Under the pieces are notes generated by a model. That model was given only the letters and a program-made list of their open reading frames with translations. It was not told the origin of the DNA and made no database searches. A program made the translations under genes and the position numbers. 40,475 nt of DNA from Anaerolineae bacterium (GTDB lineage Bacteria > Chloroflexota > Anaerolineae > Epilineales > JAHCIE01). Location: positions 1 to 40,475 of the forward strand of contig JAHCIP010000013.1 in NCBI GenBank assembly GCA_026129165.1, in the 5' to 3' direction. Positions 34,404 to 40,475 of the stretch are shown here, in pieces; position 1 is the stretch's first letter, and each line of letters begins with the position of its first letter.

Positions 34404-34597
34404 GGAGACAGTCTCCTTTCTGGCGGTCGGGTGGTGGGTGATAACTTCATTCTACCGCTAGAAGGGGACTATCTGCTGGACGCACGGTCGGGTGGCCCGC
34501 ATCTTAGGTTGGGAGCCGTGGGAGTGCGCGTGAACGCCGCGGCGTCTCGTTCGCGCGCCACGGCCTGGCCCCAATCTTATGTTTTGTCCACCCCTCC

Positions 34598-34603
34598 TTA
34601 ACT
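34598..34603. repeat. Target-site duplication, right copy (TTAACT)
   Basis: This is the second copy of the duplicated target, directly after the right inverted repeat. The interrupted gene resumes at base 34604. Confidence 0.85.
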
Positions 34604-35424
34604 ATGCTAACGATTTTGGCAAAGTCACTATCGGTGGAAGGGTAGGCATTGGGACAACGACACCAATGCAGCAGTTAAGCCTTACAGGGGGTATTGGTTT
34701 TGCTAATCAGAACGCGGCGGATAAGAAGTTATACTCTCCAGCCGATGGTGTCCTGGAGTGGATGACGCATGACTGGGCCGGGTCACGTGGGTTCGCTGTC
34801 AGTCATCAGGGTCAACAGCGTGTGTTTTTGAACATAAGTGGGCCTAGCTACTTTAACGGTGGCAACGTTGGCATAGGGACAAACAATCCAGAGACCAAAT
34901 TGCATGTTGTCGGTACCACCCGCACCAATGTCCTCGAAATCACGGGCGGGAGTGACTTGGCGGAACCCTTCGAAGTGGACAAGGCGGACACTATCAAGCC
35001 GGGGATGGTTGTCTCGATTGACGCGGCTCAGCCGGGCCGATTGCGGTTGGCCGTGCAAGCCTATAACCGGGCAGTCGCCGGTGTTGTCAGTGGCGCTAAT
35101 GGCATCCAGCCGGGACTGACCATGAAGCAGGTCGGCACGATTGCCGACGGCTCGCTGCCTATTGCGCTCACGGGACGAGTATATGTTTGGGTTGACGCCG
35201 CTTATGGCCCGGTCCAGCCCGGCGATCTGCTAACGACTTCCGATACCCCAGGCCACGCAATGAAGGTGACGGACTATGCACGAGCGCAAGGGGCCATCAT
35301 CGGCAAGGCAATGTCATCCCTGGAAACAGGGACGGGCCTGGTTCTAGTGTTGGTCAGTTTGCAGTAGACCTCCGATGAATAGTACAGAAGTACATACTTA
35401 GCAACGCATAAAGGAGCAAGACCC

Positions 35425-37071
35425 ATGCGTACTTTCAATAAGACATGGAGCCGGTACTTAGTACGTCTAGTCGTCATAGGACTCGGTTGCATGATGCTGA
35501 TCGGTCTGTTCGCACTGAGTGCGTCAAGCCAGGGGCCCCAACCTGGCGCAACACCTAGCGGGGGAAGTGGTCAGGCGGAACCTGTGGCAGCAGTGGATAG
35601 CGCATTGACGCCTGTGGACCTTACGCCCCCCTTCAAGCCCATCCCCTTCCTCATCCGTGAAGGCATCTCTAAAAGCGGCGTCGAGGTCAGTTTGCCCGTG
35701 CCCGATTTGTCGCAAGTCTTTCTCGAAGACGCTCAACCGTCTAGCGGTCCAAAGGGTCGTCGTATAGGGATTGTTCGTCAATTGCCTAGCCCCGTGACCA
35801 TCCTGGGCAAACAAGCTTCATCCGGCACATGGCACACGTTGAAAGACGGAGGCACATTGTGGACGCTGACGGCCCAATCAAAAGGGGCTTTGGGGATTCG
35901 CGTTCATCTTGAAGACGTCTCGCTACCATCTGGGACACAGATCATTCTGTACAACATAGCAAATCCGACCGAAGTGTACGGTCCGTATGACGTAACTGAT
36001 CTTTATGGGCGGAGCGATTTCTGGACAGAGACAGTCTTTGGTTCGACAGTCGGTTTGGAGTTGTATCTGCCCCCTACAGTGGATGTCGCTTCCGTCAGGT
36101 TTCAAGTTCGGGAACTGGTTCACATGTACCTTGACCCCACGGCCCCATCGGCTGTCACTGAGGCCAGTTGCCACAACGATGTTACCTGTCACAGCGCCTG
36201 GGCAACTGAGGCCTCGGGAACTGCGCTCTTTACGATCACCGTCGGGGGTCTAGAGTTCGCCTGTACAGGGGCTCTACTTAATACCTATGATAATGAGACA
36301 TGGACGGGCTACTTCTTGACGGCTAATCACTGCCTGTCTGATAGTGAATCCGCTTTGGGTACGCAGCAAGCAGCAGATACGATGGAATTCTTCTGGCTAT
36401 TCCAGACGAGCCAGTGTAATGGCACGCCGCCCGATCGATTGAGGGTGCCCCGGACCGGTGGGGGCGCGGATCTAGTGGCCAACAGGACACGAAACGGAGG
36501 CAATGACTTTGCGCTGGTACGTATTCGTCGGGCGATACCGGGTGGGTTATCGTTGCTGGGCTGGACTACATGGACGCCAGGGGCGAATGATGTCCTGACA
36601 GGCATTCATCATCCTGGTGGAACTTTTAAGCGTATCAGCTTTGGCTCGCTGGCCTCTACAAACTCTAATTATTGGACCGTACGATGGTCAAGTGGCATCA
36701 TAGAACATGGGAGCAGCGGAAGCCCTCTTTTTGACAGGGATCATCGGATTGTTGGGCAACTATCGGCAGGAACCTTACCACTTACCTGCGCCAATACTAA
36801 CCTTAGAGGAGAGTACGGTCGCTTCGCCGTAACTTATCCGGTTGTTGAGCGATGGATGAAGATCGGCGGCACCATCAACGTTAACCGTGCCTATAACGGT
36901 AATGAGCAGGGTACGCCAGAACAACCCTACAACACGATTAGTGAGGCGCTTGCTCTGGCGTGGGATCGTGTTCGTATTAAGGTTCGGGCTGGTTCTTACC
37001 GCGAGTCTATGCGTGTTACACGCCCAATGACCATTATCGCCAATGGCGGTACGGTAACAATCGGCCGTTAG
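35425..37071 (+). CDS. Secreted lysyl-endopeptidase-like serine protease
   Basis: This 548-aa protein has a long signal peptide (core LVVIGLGCMMLIGLFALSA). A pro-domain of about 200 residues includes a beta-sandwich-like segment near 140-240. The S1 protease domain (about 245-475) resembles Lysobacter lysyl endopeptidase: CTGALLNTYDN, YFLTANHC with His302, GNDFALVRI with Asp361, HHPGGTFKRISFG, and GSSGSPLFD with Ser431. Several Cys pairs (249/255, 280/303) suggest disulfides. A 65-residue tail from VNRAYNGNEQGTPEQPYNTI to TVTIGR looks like one or two rungs of a beta-helix (DUF1565-like). AAGGAG lies 9 bases before ATG. GC is lower than in flanking genes. A strong terminator follows. Confidence 0.9.
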   Translation: MRTFNKTWSRYLVRLVVIGLGCMMLIGLFALSASSQGPQPGATPSGGSGQAEPVAAVDSALTPVDLTPPFKPIPFLIREGISKSGVEVSLPVPDLSQVFLEDAQPSSGPKGRRIGIVRQLPSPVTILGKQASSGTWHTLKDGGTLWTLTAQSKGALGIRVHLEDVSLPSGTQIILYNIANPTEVYGPYDVTDLYGRSDFWTETVFGSTVGLELYLPPTVDVASVRFQVRELVHMYLDPTAPSAVTEASCHNDVTCHSAWATEASGTALFTITVGGLEFACTGALLNTYDNETWTGYFLTANHCLSDSESALGTQQAADTMEFFWLFQTSQCNGTPPDRLRVPRTGGGADLVANRTRNGGNDFALVRIRRAIPGGLSLLGWTTWTPGANDVLTGIHHPGGTFKRISFGSLASTNSNYWTVRWSSGIIEHGSSGSPLFDRDHRIVGQLSAGTLPLTCANTNLRGEYGRFAVTYPVVERWMKIGGTINVNRAYNGNEQGTPEQPYNTISEALALAWDRVRIKVRAGSYRESMRVTRPMTIIANGGTVTIGR

Positions 37072-37135
37072 AGCAGCGTCATCAGCCGTCCCCGGTCATA
37101 GCACAATCGGGCATCCCCTTTGGGGAAATCAGCAA

Positions 37136-37198
37136 GCGAGACCGGCAAGGCGAGGCTAGGTTAGTGACCTATCCGCCACCTTGCCGGTCTCGCTTTTT
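37136..37198 (+). terminator. Strong terminator after the protease gene
   Basis: GCGAGACCGGCAAGG (37136-37150) pairs perfectly with CCTTGCCGGTCTCGC (37179-37193) over 15 bases around a 28-base loop and is followed by TTTTTG. Confidence 0.85.
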
Positions 37199-37207
37199 GT
37201 GTGGGGG

Positions 37208-37236
37208 TTGTCAAAGGCGAGCAGACGTGGCACAAT
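37208..37236 (+). promoter_or_regulatory. Putative promoter of the antitoxin-like gene
   Basis: TTGTCA (37208-37213) and CACAAT (37231-37236) are 17 bases apart, about 31 bases before the start at 37268. Confidence 0.4.
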
Positions 37237-37267
37237 TGAGGCTAGAGCAAGCAGTCTTGGAGGTAGT

Positions 37268-37468
37268 ATGGGTGCAGTTCGCGAGATATACGAACAGCAG
37301 GTCAAGCCTCTGGCGCCGGCTGACCGATTAGCCCTGGCGCGGCTGATTATGGATGATCTCATCGGCTAGGCTTCCCGCTGGTCAGTCGAGGAAAGCGACG
37401 CCTGGAGCGCCGAGGATATGGAGGACGTCAGGCGCGCCTCGCTGGTCTACGCCTCTCAGGACGAGTAA
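37268..37468 (+). pseudogene. Antitoxin-like gene with an in-frame TAG
   Basis: ATG 37268 follows GGAGG by 5 bases. The frame reads MGAVREIYEQQVKPLAPADR, LALARLIMDDLIG, then TAG at 37367-37369, then in the same frame ASRWSVEESDAWSAEDMEDV and RRASLVYASQDE to TAA 37466-37468. Small antitoxin-like proteins with the pattern VRELY..V..L...RL.LA.LI..DL and a later WS.ED..D.. are about 65-75 aa, so both halves belong together. The TAG is one substitution from a sense codon. No toxin gene follows; the next gene is a methyltransferase starting 2 bases later. The truncated 33-aa peptide probably has no function. Confidence 0.65.
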
Positions 37469-37469
37469 T

Positions 37470-38231
37470 ATGGCTAATGCTGATTGGAATGCATCTCATT
37501 ACGATACGCAACACGCCTATGTCTGGAAGTTTGGGACGGGCGTGGTGGAGTTGCTCGCCCCGCAGCCCGGCGAGCGCATCCTGGACCTGGGCTGCGGTAC
37601 CGGCCACCTGACGGCGCAAATCGCCCAGTCTGGCGCGACCCTCGTCGGCCTGGATAGCTCGCCGGAGATGATCCAACTGGCGCGGCAGCACTATCCAGGG
37701 CTTCAGTTTGTCGTGGCCGACGCCGCGGACTTCCAGGTGGACGAGCCGTTCGACGCCGTCTTCTCCAACGCCGCCCTGCACTGGATGCGGCGGCCCGCCG
37801 ACGTGATCCGCTGCGTCTGGAATGCGCTTAAGCCGGGCCGTCGCTTCGTGGCCGAGATGGGCGGCCAGGGCAATATCCAGACCATTGTCGAGGCCGTGAC
37901 CGAGGCAATGGCCCAGGTCGGGCTGGACGCCGCGCCGCTCAACCCGTGGTACTTCCCCAGCCTGGCCGAGTACGCTGGCCTATTGGAACGCCAGGGCTTC
38001 GAGGTATCCTTCGCCTGGCTGTTCGATCGCCCGACGCTCATTGACGGCGGCGAGGCGGGGATGCAGCAGTGGCTCGCGGTGTTCTGCAAGGACTTCCTGG
38101 CGGCTGTCCCCGAGGCGCAGCGCGAGGCGGTAGTGCGGGCTATGGAGGACCGGCTGCGGCCGCGTCTGTTCCGCGACGGCGCGTGGGTGGCCGACTACCG
38201 CCGGTTGAGGATTGTGGCGGTTAAGCTTTGA
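37470..38231 (+). CDS. SAM-dependent methyltransferase (trans-aconitate methyltransferase-like)
   Basis: This 253-aa class I methyltransferase has motif I ILDLGCGTGHLTAQIA (about 35-50), the acidic LVGLDSSPEMI (about 57-67), VADAADF, FDAVFSNAALHWM (about 87-99), and LKPGRRFVAEMGG. The FSNAALHWM segment is typical of the trans-aconitate methyltransferase (Tam)-like group. The start at 37470 is chosen because the domain begins there (MANADWNASHYD); an upstream in-frame ATG at 37353 would overlap the preceding gene. The actual substrate is not known. Confidence 0.85.
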   Translation: MANADWNASHYDTQHAYVWKFGTGVVELLAPQPGERILDLGCGTGHLTAQIAQSGATLVGLDSSPEMIQLARQHYPGLQFVVADAADFQVDEPFDAVFSNAALHWMRRPADVIRCVWNALKPGRRFVAEMGGQGNIQTIVEAVTEAMAQVGLDAAPLNPWYFPSLAEYAGLLERQGFEVSFAWLFDRPTLIDGGEAGMQQWLAVFCKDFLAAVPEAQREAVVRAMEDRLRPRLFRDGAWVADYRRLRIVAVKL

Positions 38232-38241
38232 GGAGCAACCC

Positions 38242-38487
38242 ATGAGTATTGTTATACCTGATGAAGTCGTCGAGGCGACAGGGCTATCGGAAAACGAGTT
38301 TATGCGTGAACTGGCCGTATTTCTCTTTGAGCAGGACAAGCTGACGTTGGCTCAAGCGGCGCAGCTAGCCGAGATGACTCGTCTACAGTTCCAGCATCTA
38401 CTATCTAGTCGCCGTATCCCAGTTCATTATGATGTAGCGGAATTTGAAGCCGACTTAGACACTCTTCGAGAACTGAGGCGATTGTGA
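38242..38487 (+). CDS. UPF0175 family antitoxin
   Basis: This 81-aa protein has the UPF0175 layout: IVIPDEVVEATGLSENEFMRELAVFLFEQDKLTLAQAAQLAEMTRLQFQHLLSSRRIPVHYD (read in parts), with a helix-turn-helix near residues 35-60, then FEADLDTLREL. GAGGAG lies 6 bases before ATG 38242. These proteins usually pair with a DUF3368 PIN-domain toxin encoded immediately downstream and overlapping. Here only about ten codons of a possible toxin remain. The methyltransferase ends 10 bases upstream, so they may share a transcript. Confidence 0.85.
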   Translation: MSIVIPDEVVEATGLSENEFMRELAVFLFEQDKLTLAQAAQLAEMTRLQFQHLLSSRRIPVHYDVAEFEADLDTLRELRRL

Positions 38488-38520
38488 TTGTCATCAGTAA
38501 GACGAGTTACGCGGTCACAG
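38484..38520 (+). pseudogene. Possible remnant of a DUF3368/PIN toxin start
   Basis: A GTG overlapping the UPF0175 stop opens with (V/M)IVISKTSYAV. DUF3368 toxins usually start MIVVSDTSP, with the Asp as a catalytic residue; here it is Lys. After about 12 codons the sequence enters a palindromic repeat and soon meets a stop at TGA 38568-38570. The match is short, so it is a suggestion supported mainly by the expected operon position. Confidence 0.4.
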
Positions 38521-38536
38521 GCTTTTCCCTCCCCTT

Positions 38537-38617
38537 CCCTCTGGGAGAGGGTTGGGGTGAGGGTCTTTGAGGCCGGGCCAACCCATCGGACCCTCACCCT
38601 AGCCCTCTCCCAGAGGG
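38537..38617. repeat. Palindromic repeat with 29-base arms
   Basis: CCCTCTGGGAGAGGGTTGGG, continuing to GTGAGGGTC (38537-38565), mirrors GACCCTCACCCTAGCCC, continuing to AGAGGG (38589-38617). There are two mismatches and a 23-base loop. Such CCCTCTCCC-AGAGGGAGAGGG elements are common intergenic palindromes in diverse bacteria. This copy sits where the toxin gene of the UPF0175 pair should be. Confidence 0.75.
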
Positions 38618-38691
38618 AGAGGGGACACGTCACGCTAATATCGCAGTTTTACCGGGTAAGTTCTGTAAATGAGAACTTAGGCGAGGCGCAC

Positions 38692-40083
38692 ATGACCCGC
38701 ACTGAACTGATCCATGCTCTAGAAGGCATCTTTGGCCGGGAGAACGTCCTATGGCGGCCAGCCGACCTGCTGGCCTACGAGTACGACGCGACCATCTTCC
38801 GTGGGCTGCCGGGCGTCGTCGTCCAGCCGACGCGGGCCGAGCAGTTGGTGGAGATGGTCAAGCTGGCGAACCGCGTCGGTGTGCCCTATGTGGCGCGCGG
38901 CGCGGGCACCGGGTTGGCGGGCGGGTCCGTGCCGCCGGAGGGCGGCATCGTCGTCGCTTTCTCCAAGATGAACCGCATCCTGGAGGTTGACGCGCCCAGC
39001 CGCCGCGCCGTCGTCGAGCCGGGCGTGGTCAACCTCCAGCTTAAGAACGCGCTGGCCCCCCTTGGCCTGACCTACGCGCCCGACCCAGCCTCGCAGAAGG
39101 TCTCTACTCTGGGCGGCAACGTCGCCAACAACGCCGGCGGTCCCTTCTGCCTCAAATATGGCGTCACGACGAACCATATCGTGGGCCTGGAAGTGGTGCT
39201 GCCCAGCGGCAAGCTGGTCCAGGTGGGCGGCAAAGCGCCGGACCGGCCGGGCTACGATCTGGTCGGCCTGTTTGTCGGGGCGGAGGGGACCTTGGGCCTG
39301 GTCACCAAAATCATCGTGCGGCTGACGTCCCTCCCGCCAGCCTATAAGACGATGACCGCCGCCTTCCCCAAACTACGCGACGGCGCCCAGGCCGTCTCGG
39401 ACATCATCGGCCGGGGCATCATTCCGGCCGCGCTGGAGATGATGGATCGGCCAGCCATCCAGGTCACCGAGAACGCCATCAAGATTGGCCTGCCAACGGA
39501 CGTGGACTGCCTGCTGCTCATCGAACTCCAGGGCGCGCCGGACGGCATGGACCGCCAGACCCAGGAGATTGTGAGTATCTGCGAGGCCAATCGCGCCCGC
39601 GAGGTCAAAGTGGCCCAGACTGAGGCCGACCGCGAGAAGTTGTGGGTGGCGCGCCGCAATGCCTTCGGCGCGGTGGCGAAGCTGCGGCCTAACTGCTATG
39701 TCGCCGACGGCACCGTGCCGCGCACCAAGCTGCCCGATGTCCTTGAACAGGTCTACGCCATCGCCGACAAGTATGGCCTCACCCTCGCCAGCATGTTCCA
39801 CGCTGGCGACGGCAACCTACATCCGAACATCGTCTTCGACGCCCGCGACAAGGAGGAGACCGAGCGCGTCTTCAAAGCGTCCACCGAGATGCTCAGGGTG
39901 TGCATTGACGCGGGGGGGACGATTACGGGCGAGCATGGCGTGGGCATCGAGAAACAGGAGGACATGGCCCTGCTCTTTGACGCGGTCCACCTGGAGGCAA
40001 TGGCGCGCATCAAGCGCGCCTTCGACCCGCTGGTCCTGTGTAACCCGCACAAAATGTTCCCCCGCGTCGTCCGAGGCGTGTGA
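38692..40083 (+). CDS. glcD: FAD-linked oxidase, GlcD (glycolate/D-lactate oxidase subunit) type
   Basis: This 463-aa flavoprotein has the PCMH FAD-binding domain: VVVQPTRAEQLVEMVKLANR (about 45-65), the GAGTGLAGGS pyrophosphate loop (about 72-81), and NVANNAGGPFCLKYGVTTNHIVGLEVVLPSG. The C-terminal FAD-oxidase domain has HAGDGNLHPNI, ITGEHGVGIEKQ and the closing NPHKMFPR. It oxidises glycolate, D-lactate or another 2-hydroxy acid; GlcE and GlcF partners are not in view. The start at ATG 38692 is where the domain begins. The frame extends upstream through the palindromic repeat, but that part is not gene-like. The ribosome site is weak (GCGAGG). The panE-like gene follows 13 bases later. Confidence 0.92.
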   Translation: MTRTELIHALEGIFGRENVLWRPADLLAYEYDATIFRGLPGVVVQPTRAEQLVEMVKLANRVGVPYVARGAGTGLAGGSVPPEGGIVVAFSKMNRILEVDAPSRRAVVEPGVVNLQLKNALAPLGLTYAPDPASQKVSTLGGNVANNAGGPFCLKYGVTTNHIVGLEVVLPSGKLVQVGGKAPDRPGYDLVGLFVGAEGTLGLVTKIIVRLTSLPPAYKTMTAAFPKLRDGAQAVSDIIGRGIIPAALEMMDRPAIQVTENAIKIGLPTDVDCLLLIELQGAPDGMDRQTQEIVSICEANRAREVKVAQTEADREKLWVARRNAFGAVAKLRPNCYVADGTVPRTKLPDVLEQVYAIADKYGLTLASMFHAGDGNLHPNIVFDARDKEETERVFKASTEMLRVCIDAGGTITGEHGVGIEKQEDMALLFDAVHLEAMARIKRAFDPLVLCNPHKMFPRVVRGV

Positions 40084-40096
40084 ACGGAGGTGGGGC

Positions 40097-40475
40097 ATGC
40101 GCATCGCGATTCTTGGCGCGGGTGGGGTGGGCGGCTACTATGGCGGGCGGCTGGCCCAGGCCGGCGAGGATGTCGTCTTCATCGCCCGTGGCGCGAACCT
40201 GGCCGCCCTGCGTGACCACGGCCTGACCGTTGTCAGCCCACTAGGCGACTTCCACCTGCCGCAGGTTCAGGCCGCCGACGACCCGGCCAGCGTCGGCCCC
40301 GTCGACCTGGTTCTCATCAGCGTCAAGACCTACAGCACCGCCGGGGTAGTCCCGAGCCTGCCGCCGCTTGTCGGCCCCGACACCGTTGTCCTGTCGCTCC
40401 AAAACGGGGTGGACGCGGCGGACCGGATCGGGGCTGTCGTCGGCCGGGAATACATGCTGGGCGGGCTAACTTATA
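40097..40475 (+). CDS. 2-dehydropantoate 2-reductase (ketopantoate reductase), 5' part
   Basis: This open frame begins at ATG 40097 behind GGAGGTGG and runs off the window end; 126 codons are visible. It starts MRIAILGAGGVGGYYGGRLA, the NADPH-binding Rossmann motif GxGxxG of ketopantoate reductases, followed by VVFIARG, then VDLVLISVKTYST and VLSLQNGVD, all family hallmarks. The enzyme reduces 2-dehydropantoate to pantoate in coenzyme A synthesis, but related paralogues act on other 2-keto acids. It probably shares an operon with the GlcD gene. Confidence 0.92.
   Translation, partial: MRIAILGAGGVGGYYGGRLAQAGEDVVFIARGANLAALRDHGLTVVSPLGDFHLPQVQAADDPASVGPVDLVLISVKTYSTAGVVPSLPPLVGPDTVVLSLQNGVDAADRIGAVVGREYMLGGLTY

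Larger units (their letters stand above)
32590..34597. mobile_element. IS4-type insertion sequence, about 2.0 kb
   Basis: The element is bounded by 21-base terminal inverted repeats. The left end is 32590-32610, AGAGGGATGGACAAAACATA plus A. The right end is 34577-34597; read inward it starts GGAGGGGTGGACAAAACATA. They match at 19 of 21 positions. It is flanked by TTAACT duplications and carries one transposase gene on the minus strand with an IS4 signature. The element has higher GC than the gene it interrupts. The near-perfect ends, intact transposase and exact duplication suggest a recent insertion. Confidence 0.92.
32223..35367 (+). pseudogene. Secreted tail-fibre-like protein gene interrupted by an IS element
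   Basis: The 5' part (32223-32589) encodes a signal peptide (core ICILALMIVLVAGAGA-like, cleavage near 25) and a beta-rich N-terminus. After the IS element the same gene resumes at 34604. Joining base 32589 to 34604 gives ALNYANDFGKVTIGG in one frame, for 1131 bases: 376 codons and a stop. The C-terminal part has phage-tail-like repeats (VGIGTTTPMQQLSLTG, VGIGTNNPETKLHVVG). The end domain is GMVVSIDAAQPGRLRL, then AGVVSG, GRVYVWVDAAYGPVQPGDLLTTSDTPGHAM. That domain is common in secreted or peptidase-G2-like proteins of unknown role. The uninserted gene would lie 57 bases before the protease gene, perhaps as one operon. GC is lower than in the flanks. Confidence 0.88.

Noticed and set aside
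7733..37369. TAG recoded as a sense codon in this organism
   Set aside because: Several intact genes end in TAG at the expected position (for example at 1063 and 16059), so TAG works as a stop. The two amber interruptions are better seen as mutations.
38488..38691. N-terminal extension of the GlcD protein by 68 residues
   Set aside because: The extension is translated palindromic repeat, and the family's conserved start begins at ATG 38692.

Overview
The window reads like a GC-rich bacterial chromosome of the Chloroflexota (Anaerolineae/Caldilineae-like). This is inferred from gene content and style, not from a marker gene. The signs are a lipoprotein sugar-binding protein with a Pro/Thr/Ala-rich linker, a TrpB2-type tryptophan synthase beta chain, a trpS gene under T-box control, a large ATPase-TPR-LuxR regulator, many small toxin-antitoxin-like genes and many long palindromic intergenic repeats. 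No rRNA, tRNA or CRISPR array was seen.

Region 1 (1-8240): the 3' part of a DUF885 metallopeptidase-like gene; a 1298-aa hybrid sensor kinase whose N-terminal receiver lacks its phosphorylation residues; then three consecutive broken genes. These are an M19 dipeptidase with several frameshifts, a RidA-like gene with several frameshifts, and an alpha/beta hydrolase cut by an in-frame amber codon.

Region 2 (8240-25450): a secreted unknown protein, an S9 peptidase, and a carbohydrate-centred stretch. That stretch holds two CUT1-type ABC permeases with their binding protein, an acetamidase/formamidase, a frameshifted mannonate dehydratase-like gene, a zinc alcohol dehydrogenase, a GH4 glycosidase, a PfkB sugar kinase and an L-rhamnose mutarotase. 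Together they suggest uptake and breakdown of uronate- or rhamnose-containing plant glycans. Small gene pairs are interspersed: DUF433, RHH-DUF5678 with a retropepsin-like protease, and an antitoxin with a RelE/ParE-like toxin. A secreted V8/trypsin-like protease also lies here.

Region 3 (25500-32060): TrpB2 and TrpS transcribed leftward, with a secreted unknown protein between them transcribed rightward. trpS has a complete T-box leader with a TGG specifier, a clear sigma70-type promoter and an intrinsic terminator. A perfect TGTGA-N6-TCACA palindrome lies between trpB2 and the secreted gene. A LuxR-type regulator runs divergently from trpS.

Region 4 (32223-37071): a lower-GC island with a secreted tail-fibre-like protein and a secreted lysyl-endopeptidase-like protease. 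A 2-kb IS4-type element sits inside the tail-fibre-like gene. Removing the element and one copy of the 6-7 bp target duplication restores a 376-codon frame exactly.

Region 5 (37080-40475): a strong terminator, an amber-interrupted antitoxin-like gene, a methyltransferase, a UPF0175 antitoxin whose toxin partner seems cut short by a palindromic repeat, a GlcD-type FAD oxidase and the start of a 2-dehydropantoate 2-reductase.

Single-base indels recur (M19, RidA, binding protein, mannonate dehydratase). They may be real decay or assembly errors, and reads would decide. The two amber codons are substitutions and are harder to explain as indel error.
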